The position numbers were made by a program, and so were the translations under genes. This document shows positions 35,562 to 43,226 of a stretch of 64,000 nt of DNA, piece by piece; position 1 is the stretch's first letter, and each line of letters opens with the position of its first letter. Source of the DNA: Phycisphaeraceae bacterium (GTDB lineage: Bacteria; Planctomycetota; Phycisphaerae; Phycisphaerales; UBA1924); NCBI GenBank assembly GCA_026126305.1, contig JAHCJI010000001.1, forward strand, positions 62,001-126,000, read 5' to 3'. Under the pieces are notes generated by a model. That model was given only the letters and a program-made list of their open reading frames with translations, was not told where the DNA came from and ran no database searches.

Positions 35562-35960
35562 TCAGATTCGCGGCGGACGCATCAGCGAGACATGGGCCTC
35601 AGAGGGATGGCTCTGGGGATCGGTAGCCTGGAAGGCCTCGGGCTCATGGTCAGGAAGAACAAGCACGAGCACGGAACGAGCCAACGGCATGGTCTTGCCA
35701 ACAGCGCAGCATGGCAACGGGCAGTCGCAACCGCCGGGATTTTCCTCAGGGCAGGCCGGTCGATCCTCGGCTGGTGTGTCGCTGGCCCGCGTGCTGCAAC
35801 AGCTCACGTGGCTCTCAGGTTGAACGTCGCTCACGGGCGAATGGGTCGGGTATGAACCATCGCAGCAATTGTCGCCACCCCGGGCCATCAACGGTGCCAC
35901 AGGCCCGGCCAGAATCATGGCCAAGACCAGCAACATCGCAATGACGCGCGAGCAACCCAT
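35562..35960 (-). CDS. Cys-rich secreted protein heading the efflux operon, 132 aa
   Basis: Signal peptide (MLLVLAMILAGPVAPLMA) followed by a short mature part with ten cysteines in clusters (DNCCDG, SCCST, PACPEENPGGCDCPLPCC) and several histidines. The composition suggests metal binding or a disulfide-rich sensor. It is the first gene before the adaptor/ABC/FtsX genes, so I infer that the system handles a metal or thiol-reactive compound; no substrate can be named. A TATACT box lies 7 nt before ATG 35960, and no Shine-Dalgarno is present. Confidence 0.7.
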   Translation of the reverse strand: MGCSRVIAMLLVLAMILAGPVAPLMARGGDNCCDGSYPTHSPVSDVQPESHVSCCSTRASDTPAEDRPACPEENPGGCDCPLPCCAVGKTMPLARSVLVLVLPDHEPEAFQATDPQSHPSEAHVSLMRPPRI

Positions 35961-35967
35961 CCATGGG

Positions 35968-35996
35968 AGTATACCTCGACGGATCGGGTTTGTTCC
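35968..35996 (-). promoter_or_regulatory. promoter of the efflux operon (leaderless type)
   Basis: Minus strand: TATACT at 35968-35973, exactly 7 nt before the ATG at 35960; 17 bp upstream lies GGAACA (35991-35996), which keeps the ACA half of a -35. Transcription would begin at the A of the start codon. Confidence 0.4.
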
Positions 35997-36000
35997 CGCT

Positions 36001-36729
36001 TTATTGACTTGATATTGGAATCTCTGCGCCGTCGCGGTGCTGCGAAACCATGTTCAGAAAGTTGCTCAGCAAGAAAAGCCCATCGGGAGTCAGATAACTC
36101 TCTGGGTGAAACTGCACGCCCTCGAGCGGGGCCTTGCGCCGGTCGGCCCAGACCCGCCGCAGGCCCATGACCACCCGCCTCGTGCCGCCCTCGGAGGTAG
36201 GCTCGTCGGTCCAAGCGGCCATGGCCCAACTATCGACACCCGCGACCGGGGCTTGGATATCAGCCGCCCGTACCACAAGCGAGTGGTACCGTGCCGCCAC
36301 CATCGGGCTGGGCAGGCCCGAAAACACCCCAAGGCCATCATGGCAGACCGGGCTGGTGCGGCCGTGCACCGGCACAGCATGACGCGAGACCTTCATGCCA
36401 GCCATGTCGGCCATGACTTGGCAGCCCAAGCACACGCCCAGGATGGGCACGCGACCGGCAAAACGCTCGATCATGGCCGCCGACACACCGGCTTCCTTTG
36501 GCGTGCAGGGGCCAGGGCTGATGACGATACCCGTGGGGGTCAATGCCGCGGCTTGGTCGGGGGTGATCTCGTCGTTGCGGGCGACGAACATGCCCATGCC
36601 CGGTTCGAGGGCCTCGCCGCGTGCGAGGGCAGCCTCGCCCAGGCGTTGGACAAGGTTCCAGGTGAAGGAGTCGTAGTTATCGATGAGGAGGATCAAGGCG
36701 AAGGGTAGAGAGGGAGAGGCATCAGGCAT
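36001..36729 (-). CDS. pabA: anthranilate/aminodeoxychorismate synthase amidotransferase component, 242 aa
   Basis: Class I glutamine amidotransferase subunit (TrpG/PabA). ILLIDNYDSFTWNLVQRLGE, IVISPGPCTPKEAG, the nucleophile Cys100 in GVCLGCQ and GVQFHPESYLTPDG are diagnostic. The residue after Gly in the nucleophile elbow is usually His (GHQ) and is Cys103 here. I chose ATG 36729 because IDNYDSF normally begins near residue 16; ATG 36771 is possible. No chorismate-binding partner gene is adjacent, so trpG versus pabA cannot be decided. Confidence 0.88.
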   Translation of the reverse strand: MPDASPSLPFALILLIDNYDSFTWNLVQRLGEAALARGEALEPGMGMFVARNDEITPDQAAALTPTGIVISPGPCTPKEAGVSAAMIERFAGRVPILGVCLGCQVMADMAGMKVSRHAVPVHGRTSPVCHDGLGVFSGLPSPMVAARYHSLVVRAADIQAPVAGVDSWAMAAWTDEPTSEGGTRRVVMGLRRVWADRRKAPLEGVQFHPESYLTPDGLFLLSNFLNMVSQHRDGAEIPISSQ

Positions 36730-36843
36730 CAGGATGTTCTCAACGAGCCCTCGCCGTGAGGCGGGGGGCATGCCCGCGCCAACGGCTCCCGCGCGGCCAT
36801 GACCTCACGCTCGTTTTCTTCCGATGCCCGATGCCTCTCCCAC

Positions 36844-37644
36844 TCACGCCGCCCTCGATTCACCCGTCCCCGCCACGCCGTCGCGGGTGACGTAGAAGAG
36901 TTGATCGGTGATGGGGTAGGGCAGGCGTTCGTAGTCCTGGCGGACACGATCGCGGATACGGTGGACAAACTCGGCAGGCTCACGCGAAAGGGCCACGAAC
37001 ATGTCGCGGGCGGGGATCGCCACCAGGAAGTCGCCCCCCAGCGAGGGGGCCAGCCGGTGGTACAACTTGCCCATCAACAGGCGGGCCGCGTCATAGCCGT
37101 CCTGCTCGGCCAGGATCGCCGCCATGCCACCCTCACGGCTCTCGACCAATTGCACGTCCATGTCCGGGGCGTACTGGTCGAGGTTCTCACGGGCGATGGT
37201 TTCGAGTTCTTCGATGTCCACGCCCCACTGGATGATCTGCTCGGTGGTGATGCTCACGGTCATCTGCGGCAGGTCGAGCACGTAGACCACCACCGCGCCG
37301 TTGACAAAGGGCGTGTGCGCCACCAGCCGACGGCTGAGGCTCTCGAAGATGCTCTCGGGCTGGATCCGGGGCATGATCCGTGGGCGGGCGATGTCAAAAT
37401 TCATGGCGTTGACGAACATGAGGTCGCCGGCAAACAGTTGCTCGAGGTAGTGCTCGACGATCTCCACCCCCCGCTGGGGGTCGTGGCGGACGATGCGGTA
37501 CAGATTGATCAGGTCCAGGCGGCGGCCGGCGATCACCAGTTCGTCCTCGCGGATCGAGTCGATGGCCAGTTCGGGCTGGAGCCGACGCAGGATCTGGGCC
37601 ACCTCGTGGCTGAAGTCGGCCGGGTTGTCGGGCATCATGGTCAT
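36844..37644 (-). CDS. DUF1444-like protein, 266 aa
   Basis: Soluble protein beginning at one of three close ATG codons (37644, 37638, 37635); a GGAAG stretch precedes the first. The order FSHEVAQILRRLQPEL, LVIAGRRLDLINLYRIV, HYLEQLFAG and the C-terminal GGDFLVAIPARDMFVALSREP resembles the DUF1444/YtpQ group, whose function is not established. The match is by style and I am only moderately sure. It is divergent from acpP across a 404-bp gap and lies 114 nt upstream of the pabA-like gene on the same strand. Confidence 0.6.
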   Translation of the reverse strand: MTMMPDNPADFSHEVAQILRRLQPELAIDSIREDELVIAGRRLDLINLYRIVRHDPQRGVEIVEHYLEQLFAGDLMFVNAMNFDIARPRIMPRIQPESIFESLSRRLVAHTPFVNGAVVVYVLDLPQMTVSITTEQIIQWGVDIEELETIARENLDQYAPDMDVQLVESREGGMAAILAEQDGYDAARLLMGKLYHRLAPSLGGDFLVAIPARDMFVALSREPAEFVHRIRDRVRQDYERLPYPITDQLFYVTRDGVAGTGESRAA

Positions 37645-37739
37645 CCCCCGCTTCCTTGAAAGACCGCTGGCCATAGGGACCGGGCCGCCAGCACCACCGG
37701 CGGACTGGGTACAGATCGGGCCCCCGACCACGCGGGGAG

Positions 37740-37763
37740 AGGCTCCGGACAAGTTCCGGGCCT
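37740..37763. other. hairpin in the DUF1444/acpP gap
   Basis: AGGCTCCGGA (37740-37749) pairs with TCCGGGCCT (37755-37763) with one bulged T, loop CAAGT. It would fold in the leader of the DUF1444-like transcript (minus strand). The rest of 37645-37880 is very GC-rich with several weak complementary stretches, but no RNA class I recognise. Confidence 0.3.
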
Positions 37764-37881
37764 CCCGGCACCCCCCAAGGCCCATCCAGCGGCGTAACCG
37801 TTACAGCCCGATGCCCGAGAACGGCCCTCCGGCAATGGACCGGGGCGAAATCGAGCCCAGAGCGTGATTGTCGGGGGGGCG

Positions 37882-37911
37882 TTGCCGTGGGGGCTGGCCT
37901 GCGGGTAGAAT
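37882..37911 (+). promoter_or_regulatory. candidate acpP-fabF promoter
   Basis: TTGCCG (37882-37887), an 18-bp spacer and TAGAAT (37906-37911) make a reasonable housekeeping promoter. Transcription would start near 37918 and give a leader of about 130 nt before the acpP GTG at 38049. Confidence 0.45.
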
Positions 37912-38048
37912 CGCGCTATCCGAACGGGCGTCGGTCGAGGCCACCCTGGCCAAGCCGGACTGGACGGATAAGCATGACTCCCCCAGGCCCGTCGCGCTGG
38001 GGGTGCCACAGTGGGGGGCGTTCGACCCCGGCAACCGGAGGCTAACAG

Positions 38049-38297
38049 GTGACCGAAGCAGAAATCGAGGCGAAGGTGATCGACATCGTCGCCGAGCAGA
38101 TGCACGCCGACAAGGAAAAGATCACTCGCGAGACATCGTTCGTGGAGGATCTCAACGCCGACAGCCTCGACACGGTCGAGTTGGTGATGGAGTTCGAAGA
38201 CGAGTTCGAGACCTCCATCCCCGACGAGCAGGCAGAACAGATCAAGACCGTCGGCCAGGCCATCGACTTCATCAAGCAGGCCCACGGCATCGAGTAA
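38049..38297 (+). CDS. acpP: acyl carrier protein, 82 aa
   Basis: Small acidic carrier for fatty-acid synthesis. The phosphopantetheine attachment site is Ser39 in [17 protein letters not shown]. Four-helix pattern and length are typical. Start codon GTG 38049 with CGGAGG about 8 nt upstream. It is followed after 36 nt by fabF, the normal partner. Confidence 0.97.
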   Translation: MTEAEIEAKVIDIVAEQMHADKEKITRETSFVEDLNADSLDTVELVMEFEDEFETSIPDEQAEQIKTVGQAIDFIKQAHGIE

Positions 38298-38333
38298 CCA
38301 GCCGGACGGCTCTTGTCCGGCGACTTGCACGCC

Positions 38334-39617
38334 ATGCCGAACCCACGCCAAAAGTCCCCGCGCGTCGTCATCACAGGCATCGGCGCCATCACCCCCATCG
38401 GGAGAACCCCCGATGAGGTTTGGTGTGCCATGCGCGATGGGGTCAGCGGCATCACCGCGCTCGAGGGCGAGGACTTTGCCAAGTACGAAGGCCAATGGCA
38501 GGCCCACGTCGCCGGTCAGGTCAAGGACTGGAACCCCGAGACGTACATCGACCCGCGGGAGGCCAAGCGGCTCGATCGTTCGGCCCAGTTTGCCATGGCC
38601 GCCGTTGCCGATGCCGTTAAGGCCAGCGGCATCGACTTCTCCACAATGCCCCCCGAGCGGGCGGGCGTGGCCTTTGGTTCGGGTGTCGGCGGGATCTCCA
38701 CGATCGAAGACGGACACTCGCTCCTCCTGGAACGCGGGCCCAAACGCCTCGGCCCGTTGACAGTGCCCAAACTTATGGTGAACGCCTCTGCGGGCAACAT
38801 CTCCATCGCCTATGGCCTGCGCGGGCCCGCCACCGCTCAGGCCACCGCGTGTGCCAGTTCGGGCAACGCCATCGGCGAGGCCGTCGAGACCATGCGCCGA
38901 GGTCGGGCCGATGTGATGATCGCCGGCGGCACCGAGGCGGCCATCACCCCCTTGTGCGTCGGTGCCTTCCAGGCCATGAAGGCCCTGAGCGGCAACAAGG
39001 AACCCACCAAAGCCAGCCGCCCCTTCGACGCCAGCCGCGATGGATTTGTACTGGCCGAGGGTGCGGCCGCGTTCGTCCTCGAAACCGAGGAACACGCCAA
39101 GGCCCGGGGCGCGACGATCCTGGCCGAACTGGTCGGCTGGGCGTGCAGCGCTGACGCCTACCACATCACCGCCCCCGATGAGGCCGGCCGCGGCGCCCGA
39201 CAGGCCATGGCCTGGGCCCTGCAAGACGCGGGCCTGAACCCCGCCGACATCGGGTATGTCAACGCCCATGGCACCAGCACTCCACTGGGCGATCGTGCCG
39301 AGGTGGCCGCCGTGCTCGATGTTTTCGGCACCCACGCCCGCAAGTCGGCCGGCGGCACGTTGTTGATGAGTTCGACCAAGAGCGTCCACGGCCATGCCCT
39401 GGGCGCGTCGGGGGCCGTGGAGCTCATCGGTTGCATCCACGCCCTGCGCGAGGGGCTGGTCCCCCCCACCATCAACCTCGACAACCCCGAAGAGGGCTTC
39501 GACATCGACCTGGTGCCAAACAAGGCCCGCCCCATGCCCATCCGCTACGCCATGAACAACACGTTCGGCTTCGGCGGACACAACGTCAGCCTCATTGCCG
39601 GACGCTACGAAGGCTGA
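38334..39617 (+). CDS. fabF: 3-oxoacyl-ACP synthase II, 427 aa
   Basis: Condensing enzyme that elongates acyl-ACP. Thiolase-fold triad: Cys173 (TACASSG), His312 (NAHGTSTPLGD) and His354 (TKSVHGHALGASG). The last motif is usually KSxTGHLLGA; here it is KSVHGHALGA with the catalytic His kept. The C-terminal NNTFGFGGHNVSL is intact. ATG 38334 is preferred over an upstream TTG. Operon with acpP. Confidence 0.95.
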   Translation: MPNPRQKSPRVVITGIGAITPIGRTPDEVWCAMRDGVSGITALEGEDFAKYEGQWQAHVAGQVKDWNPETYIDPREAKRLDRSAQFAMAAVADAVKASGIDFSTMPPERAGVAFGSGVGGISTIEDGHSLLLERGPKRLGPLTVPKLMVNASAGNISIAYGLRGPATAQATACASSGNAIGEAVETMRRGRADVMIAGGTEAAITPLCVGAFQAMKALSGNKEPTKASRPFDASRDGFVLAEGAAAFVLETEEHAKARGATILAELVGWACSADAYHITAPDEAGRGARQAMAWALQDAGLNPADIGYVNAHGTSTPLGDRAEVAAVLDVFGTHARKSAGGTLLMSSTKSVHGHALGASGAVELIGCIHALREGLVPPTINLDNPEEGFDIDLVPNKARPMPIRYAMNNTFGFGGHNVSLIAGRYEG

Positions 39618-39664
39618 TCATCCCGTGCTCAAGTCGCCCCGGGCTTCTGACCGATGCCCACTGC

Positions 39665-39931
39665 GTGCCGCGTGACGCAAAGACCATCCTGCGATTGGAA
39701 GTACCCGTGGTTGTGGTGCTCGCCGAACGCACCATGTCCGTGGGTGAGGTGCTGTCCCTTCGCCCCGGCACGATCGTGGAGGTCGATAAAAGCGCCGACC
39801 AGGACCTCTGCCTGCGGGTCAATAACCGCGACGTGGGCACCGGAACGGCCGTGAAAGTGGGCGAAAACTTCGGTCTACGGATCTCGGACATCGGCAGCCG
39901 TGCGCAACGCGTGCGGGCACTTGGTGGCTAA
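39665..39931 (+). CDS. FliN/SpoA-domain protein, about 88 aa
   Basis: The sequence ILRLEVPVVVVLAERTMSVGEVLSL, GTIVEVDKSADQDLCLRVNNRDVGTGTAVKVGENFGLRISDIG is a complete SpoA (surface presentation of antigens) domain as in the flagellar switch protein FliN or type III secretion C-ring proteins. The frame has no ATG; GTG 39665 is the best start. It lies 47 nt after fabF and no other flagellar gene is in the window. It could be the flagellar FliN itself, separated from its cluster, or a relative. Confidence 0.8.
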   Translation: MPRDAKTILRLEVPVVVVLAERTMSVGEVLSLRPGTIVEVDKSADQDLCLRVNNRDVGTGTAVKVGENFGLRISDIGSRAQRVRALGG

Positions 39932-40064
39932 GGCTATATCCGCATGCACGCATGCAGCCTTGGATCGACCGAGTTTCCTCGACTCGAACCCAAGGGTCAT
40001 CGCTGCATTCCTGGGATTCGGATCAACTCCGCGCTGGCGCATGGAGAGTCCGGCAGAGCACGAG

Positions 40065-41123
40065 CTAGCACAGCGTGACCGGCTGACCATGTGTGCCGGC
40101 ACGGGGTTGTTTGTCCAGAGCCGCGAGCAACGCCCGGGCCATTTCGATAGGGGCGCACGCGTGCACGGGGTGCAGGCCTTCGGGAACGCCACTGGCAAAG
40201 GCCGGATGGCCCCCGGCCAATCGTCGAAGATCGGCCACGACGGGCAGCCCCAAGGCCAATGCATAAGCCACAAGCCCGGGGCTTGCGTGCTGGTAGGGGC
40301 GTGGACCAAAGACCGCCAGCGCGGCCTTGGCGCTGGAGAGGCGATGTGGCAACGGAGCGGCATCGACGACGATCGACAGCGTGTCGGCCGCTGGCAGCCG
40401 ACCCACGCGACGGGCACCAGCACAACCAGCCGGCAAGCGCAGCACGATGGGACTCGAAGCCGCCGCCGCCAAGGCCGAACCGCGCCAGGCAAGATTCGCC
40501 GTGCCCGAGGGTGCCGGGTCGGCCAATAACGCCACGTGCATCGGCTCGCCGATGGTGGACCGAGGTTCACATGCGACAGGCAGGCGCGCGGGCGCGATAG
40601 CGGCACGCAGGGCTTGTTCGGCCATCGGGGTCAGGTCGGCACCCTCGCGTTGGCGGTTGGGCCGCTCCAGGCCACCACCCTCGGTGTCGGGGCGGTGTGG
40701 GTCGGCCTCGATCAGGGGAGCCAGGTCGCCACGGCCAGGCCCGAATCCGGTCAGCCGTGCGACTCGGGCGGCAAAGGCGCTCCAGGCGATGCACGCATCG
40801 AAACGCACGCCCGTGTGCTGGATCACCTTCCGCAGCACATTCGCCGTGGCGTGCGGCGTGCCAAAGGGCACGGGCACTCGCGCGACTGGGTTGGCACCCA
40901 GAGCAGCGGCACGGCGGGCAACGGGGGCGGCCCCCAACGCCACCACGGCATGCACATGGGCGCCCGGCGAAGCGGGCTGGGCGTCGAGCATGGCGGCGCA
41001 CGCAAGGGCGCTCAGGTCGCCCCCACGCTCGAGCATCTCCAGGGCCGTGTCGCCCTCGGGCGTGGGCAAGGCGGGATGGTCGGCCTCGACCAGGTGCACG
41101 ATGTGGTAGGGGCGTCGGTTCAT
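40065..41123 (-). CDS. unknown protein with GT-B-like C-terminal half, 352 aa
   Basis: Starts MNRRPYHIVHLVEAD. The first 130 residues contain alternating hydrophobic strands (AHVHAVVALGAAPVARRAAALG). The second half has RLPAADTLSIVVDA, AVFGPRPYQHASPGLVAYALALGLPVVADLRRLAGGH and then EGLHPVHACAPIEMARALLAAL, an order that recalls the donor-site domain of GT4 glycosyltransferases, but the usual E-x7-E motif is not present. I cannot assign a reaction. It is last in a minus-strand series after two lipoproteins, 16 nt downstream. The 133-bp gap 39932-40064 shows nothing notable. Confidence 0.65.
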   Translation of the reverse strand: MNRRPYHIVHLVEADHPALPTPEGDTALEMLERGGDLSALACAAMLDAQPASPGAHVHAVVALGAAPVARRAAALGANPVARVPVPFGTPHATANVLRKVIQHTGVRFDACIAWSAFAARVARLTGFGPGRGDLAPLIEADPHRPDTEGGGLERPNRQREGADLTPMAEQALRAAIAPARLPVACEPRSTIGEPMHVALLADPAPSGTANLAWRGSALAAAASSPIVLRLPAGCAGARRVGRLPAADTLSIVVDAAPLPHRLSSAKAALAVFGPRPYQHASPGLVAYALALGLPVVADLRRLAGGHPAFASGVPEGLHPVHACAPIEMARALLAALDKQPRAGTHGQPVTLC

Positions 41124-41139
41124 GGCTGTGCTGGCCCGC

Positions 41140-41796
41140 TCAGGAACCAGCCCGGGCGCTGAAGGTCTTCTCGACGGTATAGAACAGCTCGGCCATGGCC
41201 CGACCCGTATAAATCGCCAGGTCTTCCATGGCCTTGCGCTGCTCGGGCCCCGTGCTGGGCACGAACCCGGTGCGCACGCGCATGTTCACGTTCAAGGCGT
41301 ACCCCTCGTTGGGCTCCTCGGGCCAGGATCGGCCGTTGGCATCGATATCGATGACCTTGACGCGCAGCCGGGCATTGGGGCGATACTCCCCGGTGTCGGC
41401 GGCCAGCGAGAAGCCCTCGACCCTCGCCCAGACCACCTGCTTGGCACCAATGGCCTGGCCGATCTGCGTCAGGCTCATGCGCTCTTGGGCGCTGTCGCGC
41501 TGGAGCACGGCCATGGTGTCGCGGGCGTCGATCACCTCGCGCACCTTGGCCTTGCTGGCCAGGTTCTCCTGCACCGTGGCAAGCATCACCCGCCGATAGC
41601 CCATCGAAGGCACGATGCTGTCGGGGTCGTCGATCACCACCGCCACGGGTCTTTGCGTGTCCAGCCGATGTTCGGCGGGCACCTTGGGCGGGCCTTTGAT
41701 CAGGACATACGCCGGTGCCACAATGTTGCAGCCAGCCAGAGGAAGTGCGATCATCGCTAGCAGGATCACCAAGAGCAAGCAAGTGCGACGTGCCAT
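41140..41796 (-). CDS. lipoprotein, 218 aa
   Basis: Lipobox LPLAGC with Cys23. The mature part begins NIVAPAYVLIKGPPKVPAEHRLD and contains RPVAVVIDDPDSIVPSMGYRRVMLATVQENLASKAKVREVIDARD, then a segment IGQAIGAKQVVWARVEGF and a C-terminal helix. This resembles periplasmic lipoproteins of unknown function that share the order of the neighbouring lipoprotein (Ala-val-VVIDD/ASRD, then QIGxxxxAxxVVxxxxEF). AGGAGT lies 7 nt before ATG 41796; the ATG is 2 nt after the previous stop, so the two are co-translated. Confidence 0.8.
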   Translation of the reverse strand: MARRTCLLLVILLAMIALPLAGCNIVAPAYVLIKGPPKVPAEHRLDTQRPVAVVIDDPDSIVPSMGYRRVMLATVQENLASKAKVREVIDARDTMAVLQRDSAQERMSLTQIGQAIGAKQVVWARVEGFSLAADTGEYRPNARLRVKVIDIDANGRSWPEEPNEGYALNVNMRVRTGFVPSTGPEQRKAMEDLAIYTGRAMAELFYTVEKTFSARAGS

Positions 41797-41798
41797 CT

Positions 41799-42500
41799 TC
41801 AATACTCCTGGTATTCCTGATACCGCTCGTCGTGTCGGTAGAAGAACCACGACGTGCGATTGGCAAAGCGCCGCAGTAACTCCAAAGCGACGGCGTCGGC
41901 GGGCATGTCATCGATGGTGGTATTGTCCTTCGTGGGATACTTCACCGTCACGTACGCCTGGAAACGAACGTCGTCCTCTATGTAACTGTCTGCCTCGACC
42001 ACCAGCAGTTCCGCCGCCGCAAGGCCGGACCACACGTAGAGATTGCCCGGCTCGGCCAGGCGGAACTCCTCGAGTTGGATAACCACCAGCCGATCGACCC
42101 CAAACCGACGGGCGATCTCGTCGTAAGTGCGGCCCAACAGGTCGGGCTCATCGTAGAGCACCCGCTCGATCTGCAACGCCGGCACGATGCTCTTGGTCTT
42201 ACCGTTGGCCTCCAAGCGTGCGATCACCTCGGTCAGGACGGCCTGGATCAGCCCGCGTCCATCGGCTTGCAAGTCTCGGGACGCATCGACGATCACCGCC
42301 ACGCTCTGGCCTTCCAGCCCCGTGTACTGCGCGTCGACCTTGATCGTGCCGGTACGCCGACGTTCGGCCTCAATGGCTCCAAAAAAGCCCACGATGTTGC
42401 ACCCGCTCATCACCAGCGAGCAGGAGACGAGCAACAAGGCCATGCATCGGGCGAGGGCCAACGAACCGATTCCGGACACCACGGGTGGCACGCAAGCCAT
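41799..42500 (-). CDS. lipoprotein paralogous to its neighbour, 233 aa
   Basis: Lipobox LVMSGC with Cys34 after a long N-region; ATG 42500 is taken, ATG 42443 would give a more normal signal length. The mature protein (NIVGFFGAIEAERRRTGTIKVDAQYTGLEGQSVAVIVDA, ARRFGVDRLVVIQLEEFRLAEPGNLYVWSGLAAAELLVVEAD) parallels the downstream lipoprotein in order and length, so the pair probably arose by duplication and may act as a complex. The C-terminus is rich in Tyr/Glu (RHDERYQEYQEY). Confidence 0.8.
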   Translation of the reverse strand: MACVPPVVSGIGSLALARCMALLLVSCSLVMSGCNIVGFFGAIEAERRRTGTIKVDAQYTGLEGQSVAVIVDASRDLQADGRGLIQAVLTEVIARLEANGKTKSIVPALQIERVLYDEPDLLGRTYDEIARRFGVDRLVVIQLEEFRLAEPGNLYVWSGLAAAELLVVEADSYIEDDVRFQAYVTVKYPTKDNTTIDDMPADAVALELLRRFANRTSWFFYRHDERYQEYQEY

Positions 42501-42505
42501 CGACT

Positions 42506-42580
42506 GGCAATGGGCAATGGGCAATGGGCAATGGGAAGAAGATTGCCCGTGTGGTCGCATCTTCCCAATTGCCAATTGCC
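42506..42580. repeat. GGCAATG tandem heptamers with opposing AATTGCC repeats
   Basis: Four perfect tandem copies of GGCAATG (42506-42533) are followed by GGAAG. After 22 nt, CTTCCCAATTGCC (42561-42573) can pair with GGCAATGGGAAG (42527-42538) with one bulge, and AATTGCC recurs at 42567, 42574 and 42588. The element fills the 106-nt gap between the DUF2752 gene and the lipoprotein. It may act as a hairpin between the genes. Confidence 0.6.
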
Positions 42581-42606
42581 AAACCCCAATTGCCATCTGC
42601 AACTCC

Positions 42607-43074
42607 TCAACCACCAAAGGTGACCAACTTGTACGCCCACGCGGCCAGCAGGATCCCACCGATGATCCACCACGTCCGGCCCTTGAACAAGCCGCCCGCC
42701 ATCTTGACCGTGCCCGCCCCACTCACGAGCCCGTGCAGCCCGCACCAGAAAGCCACCGACGCCAGCAAGGCGAAGGCAAACCCCGCCGGCTGGGCCAGGA
42801 ACCCGCCCACCAGGTCGCCGTGGGCCGTGTGCGTCACCGCCGTGGTCATGCCACAGGTCGGGCATGGCTTGTCAAAGGCCATGACCCACCCGCACGAGGG
42901 CAGACCCATCTGCGTGTGCGTGCCATGGCCGTCGGCCGAGGGCGTCAGCCCCGCCCCCACGAGCAGGGGCCCCAGCCCAACCAACGCCACGACAGCCCCC
43001 AAGGCCCGATGGCCAGCAGGACCGGCCGCAGAGGCGTAGGGGGGTGAAGGAGCGGTGGGGGGGGCGGCGGACAT
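42607..43074 (-). CDS. DUF2752 membrane protein, 155 aa
   Basis: Small membrane protein with the DUF2752 signature FDKPCPTCGMTTAV between helices (first helix LGAVVALVGLGPLLVGAGL; later AFALLASVAFWCGLHGLV and WWIIGGILLAAWAYKLV). The CPxCGxxT motif is diagnostic of the family, whose function is unknown. ATG 43074 chosen over an upstream extension. It is divergent from a GbsR/MarR-type regulator and is likely its target, since the shared 152-bp region holds a perfect palindrome. Confidence 0.88.
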   Translation of the reverse strand: MSAAPPTAPSPPYASAAGPAGHRALGAVVALVGLGPLLVGAGLTPSADGHGTHTQMGLPSCGWVMAFDKPCPTCGMTTAVTHTAHGDLVGGFLAQPAGFAFALLASVAFWCGLHGLVSGAGTVKMAGGLFKGRTWWIIGGILLAAWAYKLVTFGG

Positions 43075-43165
43075 GACCCATCGTAGTTCCAAGGACTTCG
43101 CGGACAGTTCCAGCTTCACATGCGGCGTGGAATTCAACACAGATGCCGCCGATCCTATAGGAAAG

Positions 43166-43183
43166 TTTCAAAATTTTTTGAAA
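43166..43183. promoter_or_regulatory. 18-bp perfect palindrome, operator candidate
   Basis: TTTCAAAATTTTTTGAAA: arms TTTCAAAA (43166-43173) and TTTTGAAA (43176-43183) around a central TT. It is an A+T island in GC-rich DNA, 7 bp upstream of the -35 of the regulator promoter and next to a TATAGG box for the opposite strand (43155-43160). Symmetry, size and position are what a dimeric MarR/GbsR-type regulator would need. Confidence 0.6.
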
Positions 43184-43190
43184 GCAATGC

Positions 43191-43219
43191 TGGACAATCC
43201 GCCCCAAAGATGCCATACT
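43191..43219 (+). promoter_or_regulatory. promoter of the GbsR/MarR-type gene (leaderless type)
   Basis: TGGACA (43191-43196), exactly 17 bp, then CATACT (43214-43219), each one or two mismatches from consensus. The ATG at 43227 is 7 nt after the -10, so the transcript would start at the first base of the coding region. This is the best sigma-70-like promoter in the window. Confidence 0.6.
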
Positions 43220-43226
43220 CAGGTGC

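Noticed and set aside
37645..37880. Signal recognition particle RNA or RNase P RNA in the gap before acpP
   Set aside because: GC-rich with a few stems, but the conserved GGAAGxAGC-type loop and RNase P core motifs are not found.
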